Assembly: GCA_001969505.1 (NCBI GenBank)
Contig: LSSK01001929.1
Span: forward strand, 1 to 21,005
DNA from: Zancudomyces culisetae
Taxonomy: Eukaryota > Kickxellomycota > Harpellomycetes > Harpellales > Legeriomycetaceae
Length of the DNA stretch: 21,005 nt
Reading direction: 5' to 3'
This document shows, piece by piece, positions 1 to 9,901 of this stretch. The position numbers were made by a program, and so were the translations under genes. Position 1 is the first letter of the stretch; the number at the start of each line of letters is the position of its first letter. The notes under the pieces are model-generated. The model was not told the DNA's origin. It saw nothing but the letters and a program-made list of their open reading frames with translations, and ran no database searches.

Positions 1-71
1 ATTGTAGAATAAACATTGAAAGGGTGAGAGAGATCTATACGAGCAAGAATAATACGGAAATATAATATATA

Positions 72-2321
72 ATGGAAGAAAGAAAATCAAGTCTAAATTG
101 GCTATACGAGGGAATAAAAACCAAGCTGACTCTAGGTAAGGAAAATAATGATGAAATAAAATATTTGCAAAAGCCAGAGCAAAGTGCGAATGATACTGAT
201 CACAGATATAATGGAAATAACGACATAGACACAAACGAATACAAAGATTCAGTACTTGATGTGGAAAAGAAGAAAAATGGGATTGCTGAGAATAGAAACA
301 GGGATGTAGAAGTAACTTCAGGCGACGATATTGAGACTGTAACTCAATTGCAGGGTAAGTAGTGAAAGATGAAAGGTATATGTATAGGTTTAAAGTTAAA
401 GCCAAGTTATTAGTGGGCGCTATATTAAGAAAATGTAACGTTTTGATAAATAGGTGGGAATCTCTCGAAAGATGAACAGGAAATGAGAAAAAATGCGAAT
501 ATAGAAACAAAAGAGATCAATAACGGCAAGGTTGGAAGAAAAAATGGTGCTATAAAAAGGAGGAAAGCCAAAATCACGAACAAATTAGAAGTTACTTATT
601 CTTCGGATAGTAAAAAGAAGAGGATAAACCAGTATGAGATAGGAAAAGTACTGGGCAATGGGGTTCATGGAATAGTCAGAATGGTTACGGACATTTATAC
701 CGGAAAGAAATATGCCGTTAAAATATTTGAAAAACGGCCAGGGATTGGGGCCATCCGAATGATGCGGTATACAAATAGAAAATACTCTGACTTTTCAAAG
801 GAATATGATGTGGAAGCACTACAGAGGATTCAAAGGGAGATTGCAATCATGCAGCGGTGTAGACACTCAAACATAATAGAGCTAAAAGAGGTGATTGATG
901 ATTATAGAGCCAAAAGAGTATTCTTAGTTTTAGAATATGCGGAAAAGGGGGCTGTAAAATGGCAAACAAGGGATAAAAAGCCAAAGCTGTCGATTAAGGA
1001 GGCTCGAAAAATATTCAGAGGACTGGTTCTGGGTGTTGAGTGTTTACATAATAGTGGTGTGATCCACAGGGATATCAAACCTACAAATTTACTGATGTCC
1101 AAGAACGGCGAAGTGAAGCTCAGTGATTTTGGTGTTAGCTATATAGGTCCACATAAAACAACAGCTGAGTCAGGTGGTGAAGACGATGCCGAAATTGATG
1201 AGCAGGAGGAGATGGAAACCGATGTGGATGAGAAGCAAGATGGATACTTGCAAAAGGTACTCTCTTTCAACTGGGGAAAGCTAAAGCGTGGCAGTATAGT
1301 TGATATGCAAGCAAAACTACGCGGAGTAAAAGAAAGGGCGGAAACATTTAATGGAGTTGATGGTAAACCGGTTATTTGGGAGAGCAGTGAGGAATTTGAT
1401 TTATCAGATACCGACGAATTCATGTCATCAGATTCAAGCTCAGAGTCGGATGGTGAGTTGGTAATAGGACGAAAGCCAAAGTTTTCTCTCAACGAGTCCT
1501 TTTCTTTTGGCTCAGAAGAGCAAAACTCTGCTTTGCGTAGACACACCGTACCTGAAAATGTCACTCCCGCTCAAGATAAGCCACCTGTAGACACTGAGAA
1601 CGGCACACTCCCTGTAATATTTTCATCTGCCCCTTATGTTGACGACATTGAAGAACTAGAAAAAACTGCAGGAACACCTGCGTTCTTTGCTCCAGAATTA
1701 TGTTGTGGCGAGGATGAATACTCGCATTATCTAACTAAGTACCGATGTTGTCAAGCAAAAGGCTCTGCTACTTATCTGTTTGAAGAAAGCTCTACAACCG
1801 TTGATTCTCATAGCGATATGGATTTGAAAACCGTAGAAAATACCCCAGAAGCATCTCAGACCGATGATCAGCACCACCTAAGAGATTCAACTCGCTCTGC
1901 TCCTCGGAGCACTTCTCGCAGTCACCACGAAGACGCGCATATCACAAACGCAATCGATATATGGTCTATGGGTGTTACCCTGTACTCTCTTGCCTTTGGG
2001 AAATTGCCATTTCTGGGAACTAACGAATATGAACTGTTCAATATTATTCCCCGAAAACGTGTTCGTTTTCCTAACATTCCTAAAAACCGCTCCAACAACA
2101 ATCTGTTGAATCTAATCTCTCGCATGTTAGATAAAGATTTCCACACTAGAATTACAATCCAGCAGATTAAAGCACATCCTTGGGTTACTGAAGATTTGTC
2201 TCCCCAACAACTTAGTGCTTGGCTGACTCCAAACACAGCCACTTCGGCCTCAGTACTTCCGTCTTCCTCTGGTGGATTTACTACCAGATTTAAATCGTTT
2301 ATTGGCTTTTCCATTTTTTAG
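72..2321 (+). CDS. CaMKK/Ssp1-like serine/threonine protein kinase (two exons)
   Basis: Exons are 72-354 and 454-2321; the 99-nt intron (GTAAGT...TAG, phase 1) joins them in frame into 716 residues. Residues 1-154 are hydrophilic and basic. The kinase domain begins near 155: glycine loop GNGVHG 162-167, ATP lysine in YAVKIFEK (K184), HRDIKPTNLL from 299, DFG 319-321, GTPAFFAPEL from 501, DIWSMGVTLY from 596, end near HPWVT about 673. The stretch between the lysine and the alphaC helix (RIQREIAIM) resembles the Arg-Pro insert of animal CaMKKs, and GTPAFFAPELC with KLPF.GTNEYELF is typical of fungal Ssp1/Sak1/Tos3-type kinases, which phosphorylate the activation loop of SNF1/AMPK. That role is inferred from family. 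The oddity is two large low-complexity inserts: about 170 residues between DFG and GTPAF, rich in acidic and Ser runs, and about 80 residues after APELC. Retaining the intron would put a stop (360-362) right after exon 1. Convergent with the next gene. Confidence 0.93.
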
Positions 2322-2372
2322 AAATACATACGACTTAGTTAGTGCTCTCAGTACAAAAGGGCTGTTTAATAT

Positions 2373-2422
2373 TTTATTTCTCATTAAGGATCAGGCAATC
2401 TAAATAGAATGTAATAAATAAA
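2373..2422. terminator. Overlapping candidate polyadenylation signals of two convergent genes
   Basis: AATAAA occurs on the + strand at 2413-2418 and again at 2417-2422, about 92 nt past the kinase stop. AATAAA on the - strand reads through 2378-2373, about 110 nt past the stop of the convergent membrane-protein gene. If both are used, the two transcripts overlap tail to tail by some tens of bases. Only the motifs are seen; in an AT-rich spacer they could be chance. Confidence 0.35.
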
Positions 2423-2488
2423 ATGTCAACAACACTAGTACTAATATAATTTCTTCTAATCTCACAAAATTTAAATTCTATCTGACTT

Positions 2489-3775
2489 CTAAGCGACGTT
2501 TGGTGGTAGTGACCAGCCTACTTGACTATCCCCCACGGCGAAATCTTCGCTACTGTTACCATTGCCATTTCCAGCGCCACTACCACCGATAATACTGCTA
2601 CCAACAATATCTGAGGATCTAATTCCACCGCTTTTAAGGGCAATATTGCTCTCTGCAATTAGCGTGTTAATGTTCATGCTAGACACAAACATTGGATTCT
2701 CGCTCAATGTAGGTTTGTGGTGACCGGTTTTATCCTTTATTCGTTGTGATTTTGCTCCTCCACTGCTCATGAAGCCGAAGAATCTCGACCTACTCTCACT
2801 CTCTGACGAAGAGCTATTGTTTTTGACGTTTCCATTATTCGAAGGAATATTTAAAATAAACGGATGCTCTCTCTTTCCCGCAATCACAGATGTAACAAAG
2901 TTTTCTATCATATGGCATAACATGCGTTAGAATTCTTGTCATTATTTCATTTTTACGGTACGTCAAAGCCAGGTAAATGAACGTGGTTTGCTTGTATACT
3001 AACGCGTGGTATGGTTAAAGTCACTTACCTCCCGAAGTATCCTTATCTGTCTCTGGGGTAATGGGTTTAAACATTTGTGGTGTTGTTGGCATATTCTCTG
3101 CGACAGCAACAGCAGGACCACCATTCTCAACTGGTAGCGATTGTCTGGCATTTTTGTAGTAACCCAACCCACCAGTATCACTCTCTGAATTTGGCGGTGT
3201 AGGCTCACCTATTACATGTGTAAACGTGTTTATATTATTTGGATGCTTTGGTGCTCTAGTGTCATAGGGTTCCAACATCTATTTCATATAGGCACTTACC
3301 TAGATCTAAATTTTTCTTGTTTAGTATGTTTGGGTTGAATCCCTTGCTGTAAATAAGTTTCTGAGGTTCAATTCCGGTATATTCCGCATCTCTACATGTT
3401 CTTCTATTGAATGAGGAATTCTTGTTCACTTCCATAATTTTGTCTCTAAGTTGGCCTTTTTTAGCCTCCTAGTGTGGATATAATTTTAGTTACTATTACT
3501 ACTACTACTAATGAATGAGATATTCCATTCTTATCAACTACTGTACTTATTTCCATGTATCCATGTATGTGTTTCATTAATAGAAATAAAACTAGAGAAA
3601 TTAGCATATTACAAACATTTGTGCTTACCTTATTAACTAGCGCTTTTTTCTTCTTTCGAACAATATGTATTACAACCGCTATGATAGCAACTAGAACTAC
3701 GGCTGCCAATACTCCACCGATGATAAACATTGTCTTTCTATTCATTTTTTTATCTCTGAATTTCCACTTTTTCAT
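2489..3775 (-). CDS. Hypothetical single-pass membrane protein with low-complexity tail (four exons)
   Basis: I do not recognise this protein. Exons on the - strand are 3775-3629, 3468-3300, 3208-3029 and 2904-2489. The introns are 160, 91 and 124 nt (GTAAGC or GTAAGT donors, TAG acceptors; phases 0, 1, 1) and all junctions keep frame, giving 303 residues. A very basic N-terminus of about 16 residues precedes one strongly hydrophobic segment (about residues 16-39, rich in I, V, A) closed by RKKKK. The rest is hydrophilic: a basic segment, a Pro/Thr-rich stretch (about 109-160), a Ser/Glu cluster, then a Gly/Asn/Ser-rich end. The pattern of one transmembrane helix followed by a basic stop-transfer and a disordered tail recalls fungal cell-surface sensors, but there is no Ser/Thr-rich ectodomain in this model. 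The start is the first in-frame ATG after an upstream stop; an unseen upstream exon remains possible. An NPMF tetrapeptide lies in the tail. The gene model is inferred from splice signals and frame only. Confidence 0.6.
3490..3511. repeat. Short ACT/AGT trinucleotide repeat in an intron
   Basis: About six imperfect ACT units lie in intron 1 of the membrane-protein gene. On the coding strand this is (TAGTAG)n followed directly by a TAACTAA branch-point-like motif and the TAG acceptor at 3470-3469, so length changes would alter spacing upstream of the branch site. Confidence 0.6.
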
Positions 3776-5076
3776 TGTTTTTCGCTTTATTTTTTATTAC
3801 GTGATGTATCTTATTACTAAACTGGTGTTTGTTTAGGTTTTAAGCTTTAATTTAAGACTTTTATTATAAAAGAAATTTAGGACATTAAGAACTATACTTT
3901 TTTTTTTAATAAAACATATCATCTGGTGAAAAACTCCTACTAGAAAAAGAAATCCTAAACCAAGTATTAATAACCCACCAAAACTCTGTACTTGTCAAAA
4001 CTATATTAGCATACAACCTAGATACCGTAGCATTATCACTACAATCTCTGTTTTTTGCTCTTCTATCCCCTATTATTGCTGCTTTTTTATTGCTCCTCAT
4101 TTTATGGCTGGAGGAGCTATTAATATTTTCTGATGATCTAAAAATTAAACTACTCTAATGTATTGGTTCTTATTTCCAGCAGAGCTCTAAGCTTCTCTAA
4201 ACCTAGTTTTTTGTGTGATAGTAGTAGTGTACCTAGTTTATTTTTTCCGATTAGCTTTTAATACTAACATTACACATTAATATGCCATTTTGAAATTCTA
4301 GTAACAAAGATTCATCCAGTCCATTGCCCATTTCTGGTTAATACTTTGCTTGCGAAGGGGAATATCTAGTAACCCCCACCTCTTTTTTTTTGTTCGTTTA
4401 AAAAAGTCAGGATTCTACTAAAACAGAAACAGACTCAAATATCCACTTAATATCCTATCTACGCTGAAAACTACAGGCTATTAGATTCATTGAGTTGTGC
4501 ATCTCGGTCCTGGATTATTAAATTGCGATTTTCAAAATTCTAGCCCCCCTCCCTTCATTTAAACAAACTATCCACCCAGCTTATATTTGTTTTTTATTTA
4601 ATAAATACACGAAGCTCTAGAACGGTCTTTATTTATTCTCGCTTATAGTTGACCTTATTGGAGCTTACTAGGCGTAAATGGTGAGCGTAGCTATGCGCAT
4701 TTTTTTCCCAAAGATTTCAGCTATTGGAAAGCAAAACCCTGTGATTTTGAAAAAGGCTAGCAGACTGAGCTCAACTTCAACAACCACCTACGCCTATTAT
4801 TTTTGACCTTGAATAACACCGCAATAAGAAACAAGTCTTACACACACCCTGACTTTACTGTTGGCACTATTCCTTACGCCATTGTCTTTATATATTTTTT
4901 TTGTACAAAACAAGATTGACAAAATGTTTGTCTCTTGTTTGTTGGTATAAGCGCACACTATAATTATGATAGAGTTTACATTATATAGGCATATTATTCT
5001 TTTCTAACATGCGTAAAGGACTACATTTAATGTGTAGATAGATGTAAACATGAACTGAAAAGTCAAGCATCGCTAA

Positions 5077-5089
5077 CCCCCCCCCCCCC
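5077..5089. repeat. Homopolymer run of 13 C
   Basis: Thirteen consecutive C residues in otherwise AT-rich spacer, in a region that also contains several shorter C runs (near 4371, 4543 and 5561). It may be a slippage-prone microsatellite or a sequencing-sensitive site. Confidence 0.9.
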
Positions 5090-5113
5090 TATTACCATGT
5101 GGAAACCCCAGAT

Positions 5114-5127
5114 ATGTATATATACAT
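5114..5127. repeat. Perfect 14-bp palindrome ATGTATATATACAT
   Basis: The sequence equals its own reverse complement. It lies in the gene-poor spacer with no adjacent gene to regulate, and AT-rich palindromes of this size arise easily by chance in this composition. Confidence 0.5.
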
Positions 5128-5754
5128 GTGTGGGCGTTGTATCTACTCACACATCAGCAGTCAACATGAAAATTAAACTGACAGCTACTTTTCAAGATCT
5201 AATTGAGTATAGTGATAGTAGGGCTTTTATTGTAAAAGGTGTTTTGCCTACGCTTTGCTTCCCACTCGTAACTTGAGAGGTATGATGCAAACACCCGTGA
5301 AAAGGTCGTGAGTTTAATGTGACCCTCCAAACACTAAGAATATGGATATATGTAAATATATAAACTAGAAATTAGCTATTAAAAATTATTGAACATATAC
5401 CTAACTTTTTTACAAGCGTTACTTTTGGTAAAGATACACGTACCATAAAACAAAAAGCAGCCCAAAGCAATTGGGGAAGGTACCAGACTTGACTTTATAT
5501 GGTGGATGCATAAATATAACTTTAGAAATCTTTGGCGCAAAGATTCAATACGCGTGATCTACCCCCCCTTTTTTCCTCCCCACTGCCAACCTTCATATAT
5601 CATACTAACTTGCTTATATTATTTTGCCTGTCTTTTGGTATATTGCATGTGTTCTTGTTTAGAATCGAGAGCGTGTGTTTTTTTATTGCAGTTTTTTTGT
5701 GTGCAAATATTGGTCAAGAAGATCGTACTAGAAAAACTCTAGCAATAACAAGCA

Positions 5755-6189
5755 ATGTCAACTGTAATAATAAACAAAAAGGAACCCAACTCATATCAGC
5801 TAGAAGAGAAAGTCAGCCTTTGCAACTGGTGCTTAAGCTCATCAAATCACTTTCCAATGTTCATCATATTACGAGCCACCTCTTGTCAATTTGTTAAAAA
5901 TGGCCTTTTTATAGGTTGGCGAATGCAATTAAGATCTAGAACAGAATTAATGTTTCCAGTTGCAAAATCTACCCAGTTACTAGCTAGAGTCGAAGGAAAA
6001 AAAACCTACAAGAAAAGCGGGCTAGTAGCTCTCGAAGCAATGAGCGAGGTACTTAGTCACGTATGGAATTGCAATTCAAAGTCTTTAATAAGCTCAGCAA
6101 ATATTTGTTTGCGAATTGATGCACATTTTCTTAAAGGGTTTATGCAAAGCGGTCACTTGTGTGTTCGCCAGGTCTATACTGCTCCTTAA
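5755..6189 (+). CDS. Uncertain intergenic ORF; possible thioesterase exon or relic
   Basis: This is the longest open frame in the large gene-poor region: 144 codons from ATG 5755 to TAA 6187-6189, with no gene opposite it. The C-terminal half (about residues 55-135) faintly resembles the second half of a hotdog/4HBT acyl-CoA thioesterase. The stretch LLARVEGKKTYKKSGLV looks like the central strand pair, and SSANICLRIDAHFLKG like the final strand (typically ...A.ALFVRID...). The first half looks non-coding and has a possible TAG acceptor at about 5920, so a spliced gene whose upstream exons I cannot identify is conceivable. No HGG-type motif of the first half of the fold is visible upstream. 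It may also be chance, because spurious frames of similar length occur opposite real genes here. No function should be assigned on this evidence. Confidence 0.22.
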   Translation: MSTVIINKKEPNSYQLEEKVSLCNWCLSSSNHFPMFIILRATSCQFVKNGLFIGWRMQLRSRTELMFPVAKSTQLLARVEGKKTYKKSGLVALEAMSEVLSHVWNCNSKSLISSANICLRIDAHFLKGFMQSGHLCVRQVYTAP

Positions 6190-7432
6190 GCTTGAAGAAA
6201 ATATCTACCCAGAGCAAATGAGAGTGTAAGTTTAAAAAAAAAGAAATAAACAATAAAGAGCGAAAAAGGATATTACTGGAGGAGAGCGTATGTATTAAAA
6301 AAGAAAAGAAAAACTGGCATTCGGAATACTTACTGCACCTCTTCTTGAAAACGTATCAGGTGCGGCAAGAGAGTCTGTATTTGATCTCGAATGTACATAT
6401 TAACCTTTTGTTGGCTCTCAAATAAAGGCTGCAAACAAATTGTATTGGGCTAAAAGTCTGCTTGCAAAATACTGCACTAAAGAAATGTAGAACCGCAATA
6501 AGTATGAACAAAAGGCCGATAGCACAATATTTTGTAAAGCTAAAATAAAAACAAGTTTAATAGAGAATTTCATGTATATATGTCTTGAATAACAAACATT
6601 AAGCATTTTTTTAAAGGTGTATTTACACAAAATATTATATGTCGTTTTCAATTTCTAATCACGTAGATAAATATCCCTTACTCTTGTATTTTTTTCCCAA
6701 CGCCACTAGCTGCTGTCTCTGACCTATTTCATTATAAACAACAATACGAATATTTGCGTTCTTGATAACGTGATACCTACAAATGCGTGAAGAAAGTTTT
6801 AAAGTCGGTATTACAAGAAAATACAATAAAATCAGTTCTATACAACTCGGTGAAAATAGCCCATGCACAGAGAGAAGTCAGGTACTTGTTTGCTACAACA
6901 AAACTGGTGAGTTGTTTTCTTTTTGATTTAGTTTTGTATTTTTAAAAAAAGATAAACGACTTGATATCTAAAAACACATGGCCATTATTGAGGATATCAG
7001 GCCTTTATCACTTGTACGTATGTACAAACGTACACATCAGCATATTTATATATATTGATGGGTGTTTTATGAATACAAAATGTATCGTATCCAAGTATTT
7101 ACCATTACTTGTAGATTTATTTTTATTTCCATTTTAAATGTAACCATTAACATAAAATAACATAAATCTGAATATAACAGACGATCGAAGGTCATACCAT
7201 AGATGCTTAAGTAGCACAAACACTAAAGAAAGATATATAGTCGATATGAGCTCTAACTCGCACGATACAGTGTCGTTCGGAGGAAGGTAAACGCGCTCAT
7301 TCTTTTTTTATAGCTTTTATTTAATGGGCGGCCCAAAGATGTACAGAGCTTAGTACTGAAATGTTTGGTCTTTAGAAATTAAAGAGGATGTGTGTAGCTC
7401 CACAGAAACGCAACTTAGTATAGTATACAAAA
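6190..7432. other. Intergenic stretch upstream of the F-box/WD40 gene
   Basis: About 1.2 kb with no supportable gene. Two - strand open frames (6651-6418 and 6868-6659) have no motif and an AT-rich, hydrophobic composition expected of random frames. A small inverted repeat (TGTACG at 7013-7018 and CGTACA at 7029-7034) is visible. The proximal part must contain the promoter and leader of the gene starting at 7433, including a short upstream reading frame described separately. Confidence 0.55.
7246..7290 (+). promoter_or_regulatory. Candidate upstream ORF or 5' leader exon of the F-box/WD40 gene
   Basis: ATG 7246 opens a 14-codon frame ending at TAA 7288-7290. The end overlaps a GTAAAC donor-like sequence at 7287. 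Splicing from 7286 into the known first exon cannot keep a coding frame, because TAG 7421-7423 lies in frame just before ATG 7433. If transcribed, this is therefore either a translated uORF or a non-coding leader exon. There is no direct evidence that the leader extends this far. Confidence 0.25.
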
Positions 7433-9513
7433 ATGTTTTTTAGTAGATCGAAGAAAAAATCCACTTTGGACTTCATCAAGTCTGTGAATAGACGAGATTC
7501 ATTAACAGATATAAGGCCGGAGGACTGCCCTAGTCTTACACAAAAAACGCTTGCTGTAGATACCCTCCAAAATGAAAGGCCTAGTTTAGGTGAGTGATAA
7601 ATTGTTGTCATGTATTATTATCCCTTTATAGATCAGCATTCGTTGTATTACCACTTTTTTCTCTATTGTTTCAAAAGGAGTATATTGAAAGTTGAATTCT
7701 GGTTAATGGTACTAAATACCAACACATTAAAAACGTTCGTAACACTGGAATTAACAAATTCGGGATTTAAAATTTTAACTTTGATCCTTTGATAAATAGA
7801 TTTTACTGAAATACTACCATACCCTGTGGCAATGCGGATAGTAGAGTACATTGGCTTTCCAGGGGTGTTAGAGACTATGAAAGTATGCAAAAAATGGAAC
7901 GCCTTTGTGAATAGCGATGTGGTATGGAAAAAACTGTTTTTCCATAAAAAAAAGTGGAAAACACAAAAACTTTCACTTGCACTGGAGAGATTGAATGTAG
8001 AAAACAACAGAAGAGCAGACGAATATATAGAAGAATTGGTAAAACGGGGAAGTCATGAACTTGGAAGTGAGCAAAACTTAAATGTGACCGCAGAAAAACG
8101 GGTAAAAGGTCATAACACTATTGGTAATAGTAATGGGATTTTGAAGCGTAACCATCTAAATGTTATTAGTATAATCAATGATCTAAGCAATTTCAAAAAA
8201 CAGATTCACGTAAAAACAAGATTGAATGGGCAAAGTGCTGCTAGTATGAGTAGTAATCGACATGAAGAGATATTGGGGTGTTACGGGGATAAAAATATAT
8301 TGAAAAAAGAGCTTAGCTTTACCAGTGAAATAAAAAACTACAAGAGGGTACTTAATAGAATAAGCTTGGGTAGATCCATGGGGTACAAAAGCAGTAAACA
8401 TAAATGCACTAAACATGACGATGATAAAATAGAATGGCGCCAAATGTATAAAAACTATCATTGTCTGGAAAGCAGGTGGTTGAAAGGAATAGATAAAGTA
8501 TATACATATATAGGACATGAGGATAGTATATACTGTCTACAATTTGATAAAAACCGGATAGTGACTGGTTCACGAGATCGAACAATCAAAGAATGGAATA
8601 TAGAAACCTATGAGTGTGTACGGACGCTCATTGGACATACTGGTTCTGTGCTTTGTCTGAAATATGACCCTGAAATTCTAGTCACTGGATCAAGCGACTG
8701 TACGGCAGTGGTGTGGGATTGGGAGTCAGGAAAGATGATACACGTATTGTCAGGCCATTTTTCGGGTGTGTTGGATGTAGTATTTGACCAAAACAAGATA
8801 ATTTCATGTTCAAAGGATTGCACCATAAAGATATGGGATAGAAAAACCGGAGAAAATTTAAAAACTATATATGGCCATGAAGGCCCAGTTAACTCTCTGA
8901 GTCTCAAGAACAACATACTTATATCGGCGTCTGGTGACTCTACAATTAAAATGTGGTGTGTAGAAACAGGTGATTTCATCAAAGAGTTTGTTGGGCATAC
9001 AAAAGGTTTGGCTTGTGTTCAGTTTGATGGTAAAACTATAGTTTCCGGGTCCAATGATCACACTATCAAGGTGTGGGATGCCGAAAAAGGAATATGTAAG
9101 CACACTTTGAAGGGTCACACAGATCTTGTTAGAACTTTGTACTTTGCAGGCGGAAACAGGGCTATTTCAGGGTCATATGATCAAACGGTTAAAGTTTGGG
9201 ATGTGGAAAAGGGCGTACTCTTGTTGGATTTCGAGAATGTTCATACTAGCTGGGTATTTGGAGTACAGTTTAGCATGACAAAAATTGTTAGGTAAGTAGT
9301 AACGTTCAATTTGTACTTGTATTATATTTTTTTGAAGGGAAGGATGAGAGGGGGCGGATAGTATGTGTATAGATAAGGTCAAAGGAAAATAATTTTAGAT
9401 TATTAAAATCTTTTATAAACATATATATGGTATTTGTAAATAGTGTCTCTCAAGACCAGAAGGTTAATGTTTGGAACTTTGACGAAGGACTAGACCTGAA
9501 ATATCTGGAATAG
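7433..9513 (+). CDS. F-box protein with seven WD40 repeats (SCF substrate receptor; three exons)
   Basis: Exons are 7433-7589, 7800-9291 and 9444-9513. The introns are 210 nt (GTGAGT...TAG) and 152 nt (GTAAGT...TAG), and both junctions keep frame, giving 572 residues. ATG 7433 follows an in-frame stop at 7421. The F-box covers about residues 57-100, starting LPYPVAMRIVEYIGF and including VCKKWNAFV and VWKKLF; exon 1 supplies only a short Ser/Lys-rich leader. An insert of about 165 residues separates the F-box from the usual helical linker (WRQMYKNYHCLESRW, about 265-279). Seven WD repeats follow from about 286 with clear GH...D...W spacing (for example IKEWNIET, VVWDWESG, IKIWDRKT). The small last exon completes blade 7 (VNVWNFDEG), which strongly supports the splice. 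In the family, the F-box binds Skp1 of the SCF ubiquitin ligase and the propeller binds a phosphodegron. The closest subfamily looks like beta-TrCP/Pof-type receptors, but the substrate is unknown. Confidence 0.93.
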
Positions 9514-9901
9514 AAATGAGAATGTCTTCCCCTTAGCATAGATAATTCACCTTTATAATACCCATTTTAGTTTTTGTTTTTATTAAAACTATTGTTATTG
9601 CTACTACTGTTATGAAAACAAAGGTACAAAATAGAGTTAGTATAGTATGTCATGATAATAATAACCTTTTTTTTCTATATCTGCACTTCTGGTACTTATA
9701 GTTGGAAAGAAAGGGAGAAGAATACAGCTATAAATTATGGATTCTAACTAAACTGTACACCAAAATTTGATAAACTAATATAAGCTCAAATATTGTATTT
9801 GCATGAACTGGTATAAAGAGAAAAAAAACAACTTCTAAATCTAAATAATCCAAACTGAAAAAAAAAACACCCGAGATGTCGCGGCATATAAATGAAAACT
9901 T
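9514..9901. other. Convergent 3' spacer
   Basis: 388 bp between two convergent stops (F-box/WD40 at 9513 and helicase at 9902). It is AT-rich with A and T runs and no open frame worth noting. It must contain both 3' ends. AATAAA on the - strand at 9584-9579 lies over 300 nt past the helicase stop, so I do not assign it. Confidence 0.6.

Larger units (their letters stand above)
3776..5505. other. Gene-poor AT-rich intergenic stretch
   Basis: About 1.7 kb without a supportable gene. The region just upstream of the membrane-protein ATG (3775) should hold its promoter; TTTATAATAAAAG on the - strand near 3870 is a weak TATA-like candidate. The 64-codon - strand frame at 4100-3906 has no recognisable motif and looks fortuitous. 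Poly-pyrimidine patches (near 4366, 4543 and the C13 run at 5077-5089) and a short palindrome at 5114-5127 are the only structures I can point to. Confidence 0.6.

Noticed and set aside
3208-3300. A 21-nt intron ending just before an ATG at 3278 in the membrane-protein gene
   Set aside because: That acceptor shifts the frame into an immediate stop; the acceptor at 3210-3209 gives a 91-nt intron and keeps frame.
3340-3380. GGTTGAATCCC and GGTTCAATTCCGG, resembling a tRNA T-loop
   Set aside because: They lie in a coding exon of the membrane-protein gene and no acceptor stem or anticodon arm can be built around them.
3906-4100. 64-codon - strand frame upstream of the membrane-protein gene
   Set aside because: No motif, no splice signal linking it in frame to the next exon, and composition typical of random frames.
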